Origin: Macrobrachium rosenbergii
Taxonomy: Eukaryota; Arthropoda; Malacostraca; Decapoda; Palaemonidae
DNA length: 64,000 bases
Reading direction: 5' to 3'
Assembly (NCBI RefSeq): GCF_040412425.1
Contig: NC_089794.1
Coordinates: 13,391,103 to 13,455,102, forward strand
The notes below the pieces were generated by a model. It had not been told where the DNA came from, did no database searches, and worked only from the letters and a program-made list of their open reading frames with translations. This document shows positions 33,581 to 48,500 of this stretch, piece by piece; within the stretch, counting starts at the first letter, position 1, and each line of letters starts with the position of its first letter. Made by a program: the position numbers and the translations under genes.

Positions 33581-36500
33581 ATATAGGATAAAATGATGGT
33601 ACAGCTGAACACCATCTGTCAATAATAATTTAATTTTTATAGTGAAAAGCCTCCTGGTGACCAACAGAGCCCAAAACTGCTCTATTAGGGTCACAAAAGA
33701 AAAGAAAATGACCGACAAAGCATGTTACAATCAAGTATTTAAATAATTTTTGGATAAATGAGTGTCATTAGCCATTTTAGAAATATAGTATACAGTACTG
33801 TATGTATATACGGTATTTACGAATGACAATTAAAACTGTAGCTATAAATTTGTTTCACGATAAACTTATTACTTAATTAGATCTTCTTGATAGCATAGCC
33901 GCTGTTTGTCCTCAAAGGGCTCCATCTCCTGTCATACAATGATTACCTAGGCTCTATGTCTTACTCACACAAATGTGACAATAGCGTAAGTCAGCGCCAT
34001 CTTCATTACACTCTGGTCTGTCCAAGAGTTCACTAGTCCCCAGGATGTGCATCGAAAATCACGTTCGACTATGCATTTTTTCACCCACTTTACATGAGTC
34101 AAGCTAAGTATAGTATAGTACTTAGTTTTAAGACCTGGTGAAAAGTTTTAGTTTCTTAAAATTTTAATGGGCAGGCTTAGATTTGTTTACATTGAAAGCC
34201 AGTAAGCCTCTTGCAAGCCGAGAAGTTAGGAGTAGATCGCTAGGCTACGCTGTAACTGCCGTGCTTTTTTTCTTGTTTAACACAGTGAGAATTAGCACTA
34301 AGGCAATAATTAGACAATTATTGTACTGTACCATGCCCTTTTAACATTGATAGATAATTTGAAGTTACTGAAAGGGTAAATTGGGGTAGCCTAATTTCTT
34401 GTTTATGAAACATAGTCATGATCGTAGTTCCCAGTCGTGCTCGACTTATGAGCCTTGTTGTTTACTAAAGGCCAGCATTTCTTTTGTGGTATTTCATAAT
34501 CAAACTGAATGGTTTTGCAATATCAACATTCCCCAGTTATCCTTAATATCAGGATTGTTTCCAATGTTAAAGGAATACATTCATGTGGATCTACTTCCAA
34601 TGGGTATTACTCCGCTGACAGTGACATCACAGGTGTTGAGAATATGTCGTGATGTTTGTATTTTTCCTAAGGGAATACAAAAGTATTTTTTCATAATGGT
34701 GAGCTTTGCCAAGCATTTTAAAATCTTAAAGATACTGATTTTATACATTCTTGGTATGATAAATCCAATAATTGTTGATTTTATTTGTGTACCAACTAAC
34801 GTAGCCTATACCCTAGGCTACATTACCTTCACCTTGTGTTTGGGAATAGACCGGGTAATCATAGGTAATGAAATGTGTAGAAATATACAGTATGGATATC
34901 CATTTAGTTTTGTCTTGAGTTGAGGAGCATTGGTGAGTAAAAAATATATCACTACTATTTTATGGATATAACCCACTGATCATGTTTCCTCACATCATAA
35001 TATGAATGTGTACTTGTGGCCATGTAGGCCTGGGTTAATTTGAAGTGCTTGCAGCCTATACAATGATATAGGTAGCTAACACTAGGTAGTTTTTATTACA
35101 CACCTGTTCCTTTTATCACTACTCGGCTACTATTATGCCACAATGAATTGTTCAGTCTGCTTTTTGCCTGTGGAAATGGCTCATAACTACCCGACAGGAG
35201 CCACCCCCTGAAGGAATAAAGGAGAATTTGGCTGCTGGCTGGACATGTGTGAAATATGCCACATGCTTTTGGCAGCAAGTTTAAATGATAAAAAGTTCAT
35301 TTTTAAGCTCTCTCTATTAGTTATAGATTTCAATAGGAGTACGGAAAAAGGAGACTACTATACATGTTCTGGCAGAACTATGGCAGTGTGAATCCACAAT
35401 TGTTCCAATACTCCAAAAGCAGTGGATTCTAGGAACCCACTTCAACTCCTCCGATGGAGACGAAGAATCTAAGGACACTGATACCTGACATGAAGTGGTC
35501 AGAGCCACTCATTTTTCCCTTCTGAATCTGAAAGATCTAGGGAACAGTCTTCTGGTTTACATGAGAGAGATACTTCCAATGAGAATCTTGCCTTTCCCAT
35601 GCTGCAATCAAGTATTGAGGGGACCCTGATAGGGTCCACCCAACCCCCTCTGAAGTGTCTGTACCTTCTAAGGGGTAGTGATATATCCTGGATTTCTATA
35701 CTGCCAGGAGGTGGTGATACAACTGTCTTGGCTCAATCAGTTCATGCAGGCTTCCCTGATAGAAAGATTCCGCTTGCTGTACTTTCTATACTGCCAGGCG
35801 TGATGATACAACTGCCTTGGCTCATCAGCTCATGCAGGCTTTCCTAATAGGGAATTCAGCTTGCTGTACTTCTATACTACCAGGCAGTGGTGACATGACT
35901 GCCTTGGCTCAATCAGTTCATGCAGGCTTCCCTGATGGGAAAATTCCGCTTGCTGTATTTTCTATACTGCCAGGCAGTGGTGGTACAACTGCCTTGGCTC
36001 ATCAGTTCATGCGGGCTTTCCTAATAAGGAATTTAGCTTGCGGTACTTTCTATACTGCCAGGCAGTGGTGATATGACTGCCTTGGCTCATCAGTTCATGC
36101 AGGCTCCCCGGATGGGAAAACTCCTCTTGCAGTACTTTCAGAATTCCGGGAGGAAATCATGAACAGTATAAAGGCTGACACCAAGAGAGTATAACTCCTC
36201 TGAGGACTCACTTGCTACTGAGCATCAGCATAGAGGGCTATCCATGATTCCCAAGGGGAATTCAGGTGTCCTGGTTATGGAATCGGGTATGATAAGTAAA
36301 ATTTCTCATCCTTTAAACTAAAGGATGGAGGGGCTGCACAGTCTCCCCAGGCAGAGATAGGATTCTCACCAAAAATCCTAGGTCATGGGAACAGGATAAT
36401 AAAAAACCTAAGCCCAAGAAGAAGTTGAATCAGTTGTCTAGATCCCCTGTTGAAATCAGAATGGATAATCAGAGACAGCCTACTCACTTCCAGAGCTCCG

Positions 36501-39500
36501 ACTGGTAACAACTGAGACCAGGTCAGACAATAAAACCTCATATCAGAATGTAGTATGGGCACCCATATCTGCCCCTGAGAATGATACTGATAACCCTTGG
36601 TGAGAAACCTCAGAGTGTATCCTTTCACTGGATGGAAAATACCTCATTAATGAAAGGAAAACTGATTTAGGTTGAGCATATGGAATTTTGGGACAGAGTG
36701 GACTTTCCCAATACTGAAAGGCGCTTGGTCCCTCCTTCAATGGAATTCAGAAACTGTTGAAGGAAATGGTTATCCTGCCTAATAATATATTAATGAAAGC
36801 CACAGAAGCAACTTTTCTCCAGTTTAATACAATATGTAATACAAAAACAATTTTACAGAACCATTAACCTCAATGGGAGGCATCAGCTTTCTGTTTCTTC
36901 ACTTCTGAAAGAATCAACCATGTGAAGACACAATTTCAGAATTTTGTGATGACTGGGGAATGAGAGTTTATGGCAGAAGTAAAGCCAATTGTCTCCACCA
37001 TCCCAGTACAGTATCTGATAGTGCTACAAAGGAATGAGCAACATTTTTCTTCTCTTATGAGAGGAAAAAGTTCCCATTCAACATGGCTACCCAGCAATTT
37101 CGGAGTCCTACAAGAAAAATCTCAGGACAGCCATGGCTGAATTTTACGCTAAGCTCCACCTAATTAAAGAGCTTCATGTGTCTTCCAGAACAATGTTCAC
37201 TGCAGTAGCCAAAACACTTATGTGGACCCTACTGGGAGCACTCTACAATTTTCTTTGAGTGTCGCATTATAGCTTGAAAGGATGCATTGGTGGGGTCCAA
37301 CATTTTACTCCCCAATGTAACCTCCCTACTGCTTTCTTCTCCTATCTGCTGGGACCCTTTTTGAAGAGTCTGTTATTGCACAACTCATTGAATGAGCCTG
37401 ACAACAGAACTACACAATATATACTGTTATTGAAAAAGGGAATCTGGAAAACAATACACTCAGCAGTTTCCTCTTCCTTAGTCTAAGAAAGCTTGGTGTG
37501 AATCAGAGCCGTACAAGCCCACAGTAACTACTAAAGGATGCCTCCAACAAAAGAAGAAAGGACAATAGCATCAACACCCCTTTCAAAGAAAACAAGACAA
37601 TCCTACCAGGGGAAAGAAAAAATAACTCCTAGACTGCATATTACAAGGAAAGGAAGAGGCATAACCCCATATGACATGCATGGTTGGGGTTGTCTTCTAC
37701 AGCATAACACGCAGTGGAGTTCTCCTCTTGGGGAACACAGTATAATTCACAATGGGATAGGGTAGAGATGGTCTCGAGAACCCTTCCCCTCCTCTAGAGT
37801 AGTTTTTATTTTTTCCAAAAACCAGATCCCCTTTTAAAAGGGGACCATAGAGAAAGATGGCTTTATTTGCCACCACTCTTCAGTGTCCCCAAGAAGCATT
37901 CCTCTGAACAAAGGGTGATCCTCGACCTGTCAAAATTTGAACAAACATATTATTTGCATACATGGCTGAATTTTATGCTAAGCTCCACCTAATTAAAGAG
38001 CTTCATGTGTACCTATTGTACCTATTTTATTGGAGCTCAGGAATAAAGGAATTTAACTGGTGGCCTATCTAGATGACTGGCTAATCTGGAGAGCCACCAG
38101 AGAAGAGCGCTGGCAAAACCTGAGAGTGGTAGCTGACAGACTCCAGTAAAAGGGTTTCTTAATAGGAACAAGTCCCACCTTGCATCCAGCAGACTTTTTC
38201 TGAGGCTGGGACTTTGTTGGGCTACTCTTTGTGGCCAGCTCTCTTTTCAAAGTGCTCAAACCAGAATAAGGAAGGACTTTGTAGATTCCTTTGCACAACC
38301 CAAATTTTCCAGAAAACAATTGATAAGAAGTCTGGACCTGTTACAGTTTGGGTCCATGGTAGATCTACAGTAAACCCCCTGTACTTGCGGGGAATGCGTA
38401 CCGCACCTCCCCCCACGAATAGCTAAAATCCGTGAATACTTAAAACCCCTCTAAAAACACTTAGAACTGCCTATTTTGATAGTTTAAAGACAAGAAAAAC
38501 CATCTAAAAATGGTTATAACAGAGTATTTTAATAGTTTTATCACAAAAAGTGCATTTAGTCATGAAAATGATATGAAAATACAGTAATTAGTGAATATTT
38601 CTCATTGAAAAATACCGCGAATGGGCGAATTTTCCAAGAATAATGGGTAGATATGTTCCACAGAGAAATCCGCGAATACATGAGTCCGCGAATCGTGAGA
38701 ATGCGAATATGGGGGTTTACTGTAATCCTGAGATTGTGACTAAGATTTAAGATAGTCTGGCTCTCACATGCTGAGAAAAGGCTTTGTGATTGCCTTCATC
38801 TGAGACTGGGAAGATACTCTGTCCGTGGACCTGGAAGGGGTCTGGAAAACAGGCCGACCTGACTCCACCGCTGCAGGAGTGATAGTACATATGGAGTACA
38901 TACAGATGTCTCCTTGACAGGCTGGGGAGACCATTGGGAGGATTGTCAGTTAGGTGGGAAGATGGTCACCTACTCAGAGGAAGTGTCATACCAGCTTCCT
39001 GGGATTACTGGCTATTTTTCCATCTCAGAAAACTGAAACCTCCAAAAGGGACTCACATTTTGTTTGTACTAAACAATATAACTGCAATGTCTTCTATAAA
39101 TACGTTAGGCTCATGATGAGCTCCTCCCAAGTCAGTAACTGCTAACATGTTTCCACAATCCAGAAGTGGACCGGTTTGCCACATGTGAGAACCCTCAACT
39201 TCCAGTGTATGTGTCTCTGAACCTGGACATTCAGGCAATAGCAAGAGATGCATTTCCAAAAGTCTGGAGCAAATGGAGGATGATATACCTTTTTCTTTCA
39301 TAGTCCCATATTTCGAAAGCTTTGAACAATCTACTAGCTTTCAACAGAACCAAATTCCTAGTAGCCCTGAATTAGCCAAATGATAACTGGTTTCTTATTT
39401 CTTCCACAACAGGCAAAAGAATAGATTCCATTGCCATCCATTGTTTTATCCCAGACAGGAGGGGAAGTTGTCTATGCATCCTCTTTTCTGAGCCGTCACC

Positions 39501-42500
39501 TTCACATGGAATTTCAAATCTAAGATTATTTTCCTAACGCTGCTAGGTACCTAGTGCAAAACTACAGACTTCACCTATCCAAAACACCAGTCTGTATGGG
39601 AAATGTGGTTAGGTTACCCCCCCACTGAGAGCATATTTGAAATCTGTTAAAACAGTCTTACATTTGATTATCTTTTGAGGTTAAGCGCCTTGCTATTTCA
39701 ACAATCATGGCATACAAGGCAGCATTGGTGGAACCCTTGCCTTATGGTTTTGGAACTGATTCTAATACAGAAATTGTTAATTCCATTCCCCAGTCTTTCA
39801 CATTGCAAAGGTCTGCTCCTGCAAGGTTTCCCATTACCTGGTCCCCGAATAAGGTTCTTAGACTCCTGTCATCCGCTTAATTCATGGGCCCAATAAAACT
39901 ACAACTAATCCGTTGCAAAAGGCAGTCTTCTCGACTGCCTTGGCATCAGGAGCTTAGATTAGCATAATGGGCTCTCTTAGACAAGAACAACATTTTATCA
40001 CTCACTCACCTAGTTATCATTTGCTGTTGTCTCCTGGCCTATCATTCCTGGAAAGAATGAGGACCTTTTTAAAGGGAAAATCCCCTTTTCTGATAAAGGA
40101 ACTTAGTATTCTATATAAAATATTATGCCTGGTTCTAGCATCTAAGATTTGCCTAGATATCCTGGCAAACATCCCAGATGGTACTATTTTTTTGTACACC
40201 TTAACACAAACAAACCACTCTCCCTACATGGGCTGAGAATTATTTTAGTGGCCTTCATTAAAAAAAGCAGGCCCTCACTCCTTTCCTAAGTCGCATGACA
40301 CCCAAAAAGTGAGCATACATCATTAACTTTCTTCCGAAATCTTTCCTTCAAAGAAGTCTTCGAGTGTACGGACGGAGAGGTTATTAAAGACAGTACAGTA
40401 TTCCCGAACTGGTGAAGGCGCTACAATCCTGCAGCCAGACCCAACATAATTAGGCAAGTCACAGTATAACCACAATGGATAATACATTTATAGGTTAGTG
40501 GTGGTCATGCTGAGATACTGCTGGGGAAGGCACAACAATCCAGCAGCCAGGCCCAACATAATTAGGTAAGCCACCTTCGGACCACAAGAACACAGTAATA
40601 CATATATTGGTTCATGTGTTGTTCCCTGTTCTTTATTGCCAAACCCTATGGGTATCAGGAATAAATAGAAGGGTTAATAACCTGTGACTATACCTTGGAC
40701 CAAAAATTAATCTGGGTTGTTGGGATTTATTTATTAGAAGCTAAGCCATTTTGTCACCTGTCAATTTCTTTTGTAATCCCCTTTGACGGACGAACAGCCA
40801 CTACACTACCAAAAACAGGTTTTGAAGTAGGAAAAACCTATTTTTGGTAGCCGCTGTGAATCCTCAAACCCACCCACTTTCCCTCATGAAAAGGCATGGG
40901 GCTGGGGTGAACATTTATCTTGCACAGACCTGGTGTGTAATGAAGATGGCGCCAACTTATGTTGTTGTCGCATCTGTGCGAGTAAGACATAGAGCCTAGG
41001 TAATCGTTGTAGGACAAGAGACAGAGACATCCTGTCCTGAGTCCTTTATATTCTATCACTGTGCCAACAAGCTCTATTCTGGCTGAGACCAACTATAAGA
41101 GAGTTCTTTGTAACCAATTGGTCTGTCTTATGGAGCCCTGTGGACTGACAGTGGCTACCAAAAATATGTTTTTCCTACGTAAAAATGTGTTTTCTTGCAT
41201 GCAATATTCCTATTCACATTTTCTTAATTATGTATTTTGGCTACAATTAAGAGTGTTTTCGGTGAATTTCCTTTGATCCTCTGTAGCTGGGATAGATATA
41301 CCGGCTCAATATAAACTTGAATAACGAATGGATCCCTTTTGTAAAAGTTGTATGCTGAGTCATTTTAAGCACCTACAGGTATGGGAAATGACTGATGGCA
41401 AAGCAGCACAAGCTTTGGTGCTTGTTCATGATGTCAAAACTTATTCAGCTTCTATCTGGATGCTGACACAGCTTTAACAGAACACACATGGAAGAGCCAA
41501 ATAAAGTTCTGAGCATAAACTGGTACTAATCTGACCCTGTGATAAAAGCAGGACAGGTGGACCATGGTTCAGGAGAGGTTCCCAACACCATGAATTCTTC
41601 ACCTTCATCAACTACGCCATCCTCTCTTATCCATCATGATGTTTTTATGATACAGACTCTGAGTCAATTGCATCTAAATCTCTCCTAACTGACAGTGTTG
41701 ATGACCTCTCATACATTGGTCAAGCCTGGAAATTACAGTCTCAAACCAGCAATATTTCCTGACAGTAAGAAAATGAAAGGTAGGCAAACTAACTCAAGAG
41801 TACACAATTACCAACCTTGTGGGGTTAATTTTGAAAATAAATATCAGGGTTTCTACCTCAGAGCACAGCTCCTCATTTGTCTTAGGAAATTAAAGGTTCT
41901 GGTGCTTCAACTCAATTCCAGGAAGCTTTCAGGTACATTCTACCCCCAATTTATCACTTTGGGGTTTTAAACAGTGTGATCCTTCTTACATCATGCGAAG
42001 TGAAGCAATTACAAGTATATAATGGGCTTGCTATGAAGAACGAAAATTCTTAAACAATTAATTTTTTCATACGAACCAGTTACATACAATACAAATTCCA
42101 ACCTCCTAAGCCCACTAATTTCTCAAAGACAATAGATCAAATGACATGACAAATAAGACTGTTACCTATTTGAGACTCTGGTATTTTTCCATGCATGTAC
42201 AATACCCAGAGTAAGAACCATTTTCCCTCTGAATTTAATGAGTGACTAAAGTGTCTGAGACAATTTTGTACTAAAAAAATGGCTGATCATAAGTAACTGG
42301 GTTTTGTGAAAAACTGACCTCTTGAAAAATCTGTATGTTAAAGTGAATAAATTTTACTCAACACCTTATACTTACTTCGCTGTCAGAGACTTGAACTCCA
42401 ACAAAAAAGTTTGGTCTCACATTTGATAACAGTTTGTTATCGACACTTTCAACTTCAGATTTACTGGTTTTTCGCTTCCGCTTTCTTTTCTTCTTTTTTT

Positions 42501-45500
42501 CCTTGGTTCCTGGCTGAGATGATGTGCCATCAGCAGATTCTGCTCCCATTTTATCCTTATCATCATCTAAAGCAGATGTTGACAGATCATCTAAACTGTT
42601 TCCCATGAACAACATGGAACTTTCAAGTGATTCACATTCTGTTTCAATGAAACCCAAAGAAACATCACAGCTTGACAAGTTTTCTGTAGACTGTAAACTA
42701 TCTTCTGAGCTTTCCAGTGAGTCAGTTCTTACACTTAAGTGAGCACTCACTTTATCAGATAAACTTTGGAGCCTCACCAATGGTTCTTTAAAAACTGGCG
42801 AGGAAGCCGAAAGGCTTGCATTTTCTTCACTACTCTTTTCACTCATTTTGTAATCCTGCAATGATATTTCACATTCCTCTCCTTCACTTTCAGTTGTACG
42901 CTTTTTTGCGGGAGGACTTTGTTCATCCCATAATTCTTTTCCTCCAACCCTCTTACGCTGATGATCCTGACTGGTAAAGTTCTCACTATCTTCATCATGA
43001 TCACTTCTGCAGTCCATTGTAATGTCAGCTGCAGACAAAACAGCTGCTAAAACCTGGTCCTTCCCGGGAACTGCCAGATATAGTTTGCTTGGTTCTGTAG
43101 TTTTCAGGAAGGACAGTCTTGGTTGGGATCCAGTGGAAATTTCCTCAACTTTCCTTACAGATAATAGCTGACTTTTTCCATAAAAAATTCCTGAAAATAC
43201 AAAAAATTAAATCAGATTTTACTATACTAGTTTTTAAGTTTCATGTTCATTAAGTAACACTTACTAATACTGTATCAAAATATGTCTCGAGGTAGACCTA
43301 CTTGGTCTTTCTTATATATGGATATATATTTTGTCCTTACTTTGGCTTTTAAAGAAACCTTGAATTCACGTAACACAAATGAAAGTGTAGTACAATACTA
43401 TTTCTTATAAATACACCTCATGATGTACAGTATGAACACATACAGAAGGTCAACACACATACACCTGTCCATCATATAAATATAAATATATATCAATTTT
43501 CATGGGTCTCTTGACTGTGCAACGAGTCAAGTAAAGTATCAAATAAGATGAAATTCTACTTCACAGCACCTCTGTAATCTCTTCTTTTAAATGCGGGATG
43601 TATCTAAAAGGGGAAGAGATTAAACCTTGGCATATTTTTAAAATCATAATTTTCATGAAAAATTAATTATTTGGATACTTACCTACTGTTAAAGAGTTGG
43701 TTTACTTCTTTGCGCCATGAGGTGCGATCAGCATTTAAAGAATTAAAATTACGCTCAGCTAACCCGTTAGGACTGTCTTATGGTCACCTGTTGTCCTAGC
43801 GGGTGGTGTTGGAATGTAAACAACTGAGTCAGAATTCTTCTTGACTGCCTAGTAAGATGTGGGGAGGTGGGTGGGTCTCCATTTTAACAGTGGGTAAGTA
43901 TTCAAATAATCTTATCATGAAAATTACCATTATTTGGAATGAATCTTACCTACTGTTAAAGTTAGTTGACTACCACATTGAATGAGGATGGTGGGTTGGT
44001 GCTGCCAGAGAAACAACGTTCAGCCAAGCAAAATAAAATCTTTTTAATGGGGAGAAAAAGCTTCTCAACATTCCTGCCTGTTGTGTGGTCCTTACTGGCA
44101 AGTACTGTAGTCAGACATTAGAACCACAACAGAGTGTAAGGCCCTCATAGTGAGACTTGTCACAGGATCCTTACAAGGAAAATGACTATCTCATAGAGTA
44201 ATGGTGACTCCTGAGCCTGAGTTGACAACCCATAACTGACAGTCCAACACTACCTTCATATATGAAGGTATGCTCCTATACACTAATGTGTACCTTCAAT
44301 TTCCCAAAATTAAAAAAAGGGATTTCCTAATAACTAACGATAAGACAGAAAGCAAGGTTACTATCATATTTGATTAGGCAAAAGAGTCCCCGTCGTAACG
44401 AAAGGACTAAGGGCTTTATGCCTCATGTACAAAACACAGCTGCGAGCACACTACACTTGCTCTTATGATTGTTCACCCATTCCAAAAGGCTCTACTTCCA
44501 TGATAACGCGCCTTACAATATCCGTGCTAACTTCTTATTCATTTTAACAGGAACCGAGTCAGAAGTAAACCAAAGGGTGTCGGTTAATGAATTTCATTTT
44601 CGGTAAAAGGAAGTGAAAACGGAACCATGCGAGTTATTCACCGCTCAAATACTAAGGGAAATCAACCAAAAACACGCATGAAACTCCTAAGTCTAAACGG
44701 AGACAGAGACAGGTGGAATGAATAGATATTCGGGTGGAGAAGGATAGGATTTTGTGTGATGTCACCACACATGGGGGAGATAGAGGTTTCTTGCATGATG
44801 TCACTACGTAAACGTGATGACAGACTGTGCCGTCTGCACAATACTTGAGAGGTGATTACTGAGAAGCTGAGAAGCAAGAGCTGTTCTGACACCCGTCTGA
44901 GTCCCTCTAGAAAAGGAAGCAGCTGAAGAGGAAAGATTACTATTACGAATAATTGTTGCACGATAATGGATACGAGATGAGACGGGAAAACTGAGAAAGG
45001 GGGAGGGATATCGTTCGCACAGAGACGACATCAGGAGAACAAACGAAAACAGAACTAGCATGAGGCTCAGAACTACTGGGGCAAATGTAATAAGTCTGTA
45101 ACCCCAAATAACTCTACAGTTTACACCTATCTTATATTAGTCTTGTTATATAGGCGACACATGAACTAGCAAACGCGAGAGCCAAACAACCAAACAACTT
45201 ATAATATGTAGAGACCTTGGTCCTGATACACTCCTTGGTTCCCTGTCAGAGGAGAAGACCAAATGACACAAAGCAGTCCAGAGGGTGGGCTACAGACAGA
45301 TGCCAAGGCTCTGACACCTTCTCTCTCTTATACATGACTACGATAAAAGAATAAATCTCAATTACTTATATTTTTCTTCTGAACCATATAGGAAGCAGAG
45401 AAAGGAAGATCAGAAGCGTGAGAGAGGAATTAACCTAGGCTATCAGGTAAGCTAATAAGAGGACGAGCAACACTGGAAAACAAAAGGAAATGACTGAGTA

Positions 45501-48500
45501 GGCTTCTGGTGTGCCCTAATGAATTGTCTACGTAAACTATCAGCCTTAAAATTAAACATTTTGCAAATAATGAATCTAAAACAGTTACATCTCCCCTGAG
45601 CTGCATGACAACCTTTTCTAGAAAGGGTTATTAAAGGAAATAAAAACATGTTTACATTACTGGAGCCATGAGGATGTTTTCCAAAAAAGGTAAAGCTCAG
45701 GAATCAACTCTGTGTGCATAGACTTTAGCTATCTTGGACATAGGAGTGTTTTGCCTTCTAACACCACAGAAAATGATAAAAACTCCTCCTCTTGAAGGTT
45801 TATGTCTGTCCAGATAAACCCTGAGTAGTTCTAACTGGACATAAGACAGCCATTTCTTCATAGCCTACCTAAGCAGTTGAATTAGGCACTCACAAATATG
45901 GGAAGGGTTTACACTTCTATCATCTTTTCTCTAAGCAAAGAAAGAAAAGAGAATAGTTGTATATAGAACAAAGCCCAAGAACAAGAAAGGGCTTGAAGTT
46001 CACTAATAAAAACTGGTTATAAGTCCAACTGGACATAAAGTTAGCCACTTCTTCAATGCCTGTCAAAGCTGTTAAATTAGGCACTGTCACAAAACTGGGA
46101 AGGGCTTCACTACTACATCTTTTATCTGAGCAATGAAAGAAAAGAGAGGCTGACCTAGAATAAAGCCCACATACAAGAGAGGGTTTGAAACTCACAATAC
46201 TGTACACACTGCCGCAGAAAGAGCTAAAAGAAAAGTCCTTAAAGTTCTTAAGTGAAGCCTTATCAAAAGGTTTAACTGAGGTTAAGGTAAAACCTGAAGG
46301 ACTACATCTAAATTTCATCATAAATCATGATAGGAAGATGAAATTTCCAGCACAAAAGATTGAAAACCTCTTCAAGCTTTAAATTGTGAGCAATATTCCA
46401 GTCAGTATAAGGTACAACTGAAAGCAATGTAAAGTGGTATCCTTGATCACTGTGACAGAAAACTGCTTATTGTACCTGAGATACTGGTAGAACTTCAAAC
46501 AGAATCTCTAGTAGAACAGGTGTTGGATATCACTCTGGGTAAGCACCAAGATAAAAAAAATTAACCACTGTTATTGATACACAAGTCTAACCGACAATTG
46601 ACAATCTCCACGTGGGTTGATGAAGCATGTAGAAGTTTGAAGGAATCTTCTTGAAAGACTGTCTAAAAAATTCTGAACGTAAGAACTGCAAACAGAGGAA
46701 AAACATAAGGGTCTAGATTAGACCAATCTTGAAGGAAGGAAACAACTGGCATCAACTGCCCATGCTTGAGGATCCTGGCATGAAGAGCAGTAAACTGGTA
46801 GAGTAGTGTTTTGGGCAGTCGTGACCAGAAGGGTGTTTGGGTCTCCCCAAAGGTTCTACAACTTCGGGCAAACCTGACTGGAGACCTTGCCTTTTTCTGC
46901 TGAGCTGGTCTTCAATAACAAAGGTTTTACCTAGGACAATATGCGGTCATGAAAAGATGTTGCAGGACTCTTCAAAGGGTAAGGAAGTTTTTTTTGCTAG
47001 TCTGGACAACTCTCTTGAACTGTCTCCCTGTCATCTTATGTAAGAGTAAAGACTTGCATAAGACCATTGCAAACTGCCAAGAGCTATAGGGAGTTTACCT
47101 TCCAACTCCCCGACATCTAGTGTTTCTCAGAATGGCCCTCAAATCTGCTTCCTAGACATCTTAGGACAAAGAATAAAGGTTCTTGAGGACTACAGACCAA
47201 CCCATTACAGATCTCAAAAGTGGTACAAAATTGGCTATCTATCTCTGCTGGAAAACCCCCAACAAGATAGAGCTGATCTTCATCCCCAGACAAGCAACTG
47301 ACTGGGTCAGAAAAGCATAGTTTAGTCAACACAGAACAAAAAACCGTTCCTGAGGTTAGACATAAAACAGTTCTTTACCCTCAAGGTCAATAACCCTTTG
47401 GTGAGAACGAACCAGACATCCAAACAAGAGAAAGTACTCTGAAATCAAGCAGATGACTCTATACTGCTAAAACCTCGACTCTCAGGAGAATACTTTACTT
47501 CGACTGAAGGTGTACTGGGAGGTGGAAGTACATATCTTACACGTCGACAGAAATTATCTTTTGCCCTTCCGAAAGACCACCATGAGCAAAATGAAAGACT
47601 CATCGAAAAGGGAGGCATATGAATAAACTTGCTGAGGCAGGAAATGCCCAGTGCTCAGTTGTCTCATCACATAACAACTGTCCAATCTATCTTTCCAATC
47701 TCTGAACTTCTCTGTGTGAAGACTGTAGAGAGGAGAATATCAGGAAGATGATAAGGGTAAAAGAAATAACAAAAGGTATAAAGTATCCTTCCCTGAGAAC
47801 CATCACTACCAAAGGTTCGACTTGACGCCATGCAAGGCACTTCTGAAAGTCTGCACATGGTCTACTGAGGATCCACACAGCCTACCTGAACTGGAAATTC
47901 AAAACATCAGTTGTGGTTACATGTGTAAATTCTACCACTTAGAATGTGAGCCAGAACACTACTGAAGCAGAACCTGAGGGTAGTTGGGAAATCCTACAGG
48001 GAACTGACATGCAAAAGAGGCTGTAGGATGTAATAATCTGATTCGAGGCATTTAGATGATAGCCTTAAAAACTTTGGGGTTAAGGAGGCAATGATGAGCT
48101 ACTGTCAAAAAATGGCTACTAATGTTTGAGCAGGGCTACTTAAAATGATTTATACACACCTGTTTCTGTTCCTTTACAATTGAGTTGAGAAAAGGAAAAA
48201 CACATTCCTCCCATTAGGCTTGGAGTAGGGCTATCAAGGAGAGGATACAAGTCTGACGCATCATATGCCTCTTCAGGATTAATATTTAATAACTCTTATC
48301 AGTATCATTAAATGTACTAAACGGTGACAGAGACATAGAATGTAATATCTCTTACAGATTGATATATCCACCCCTACGTCCTAAAGGATGGCCATGACGC
48401 CATTAGGCCAATATTTATTATGGGTATGATAGCCTAACCTATGGTACTTAGGCCTAAGGTACTCTGGCCTAAGGTATTAAAAACATGGGATAGCTTAGCC

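Larger units (their letters stand above)
33893..41180 (+). mobile_element. DIRS-type element B, degenerate
   Basis: The terminal block at 33893-34045 (GATTACCTAGGCTCTATGTC) is the reverse complement of 40908-41160, so the unit has inverted termini. Inside, on the + strand, lie gag-like sequence with a short tandem repeat, an RT relic (LFSVPKK near 37875, AYLDDWL near 38067), and a recombinase relic (LLSPGLSFL near 40027). An internal palindrome is at 40785-40862. Stops throughout make it inactive. It is the sister of element A and holds the empty sites for both inserts in A. It sits in intron 2 of the AKAP7-like gene, antisense to it. Confidence 0.8.

Noticed and set aside
35690..36145. CRISPR-like array
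   Set aside because: Units are contiguous tandem repeats without unique spacers, in a eukaryotic retroelement.
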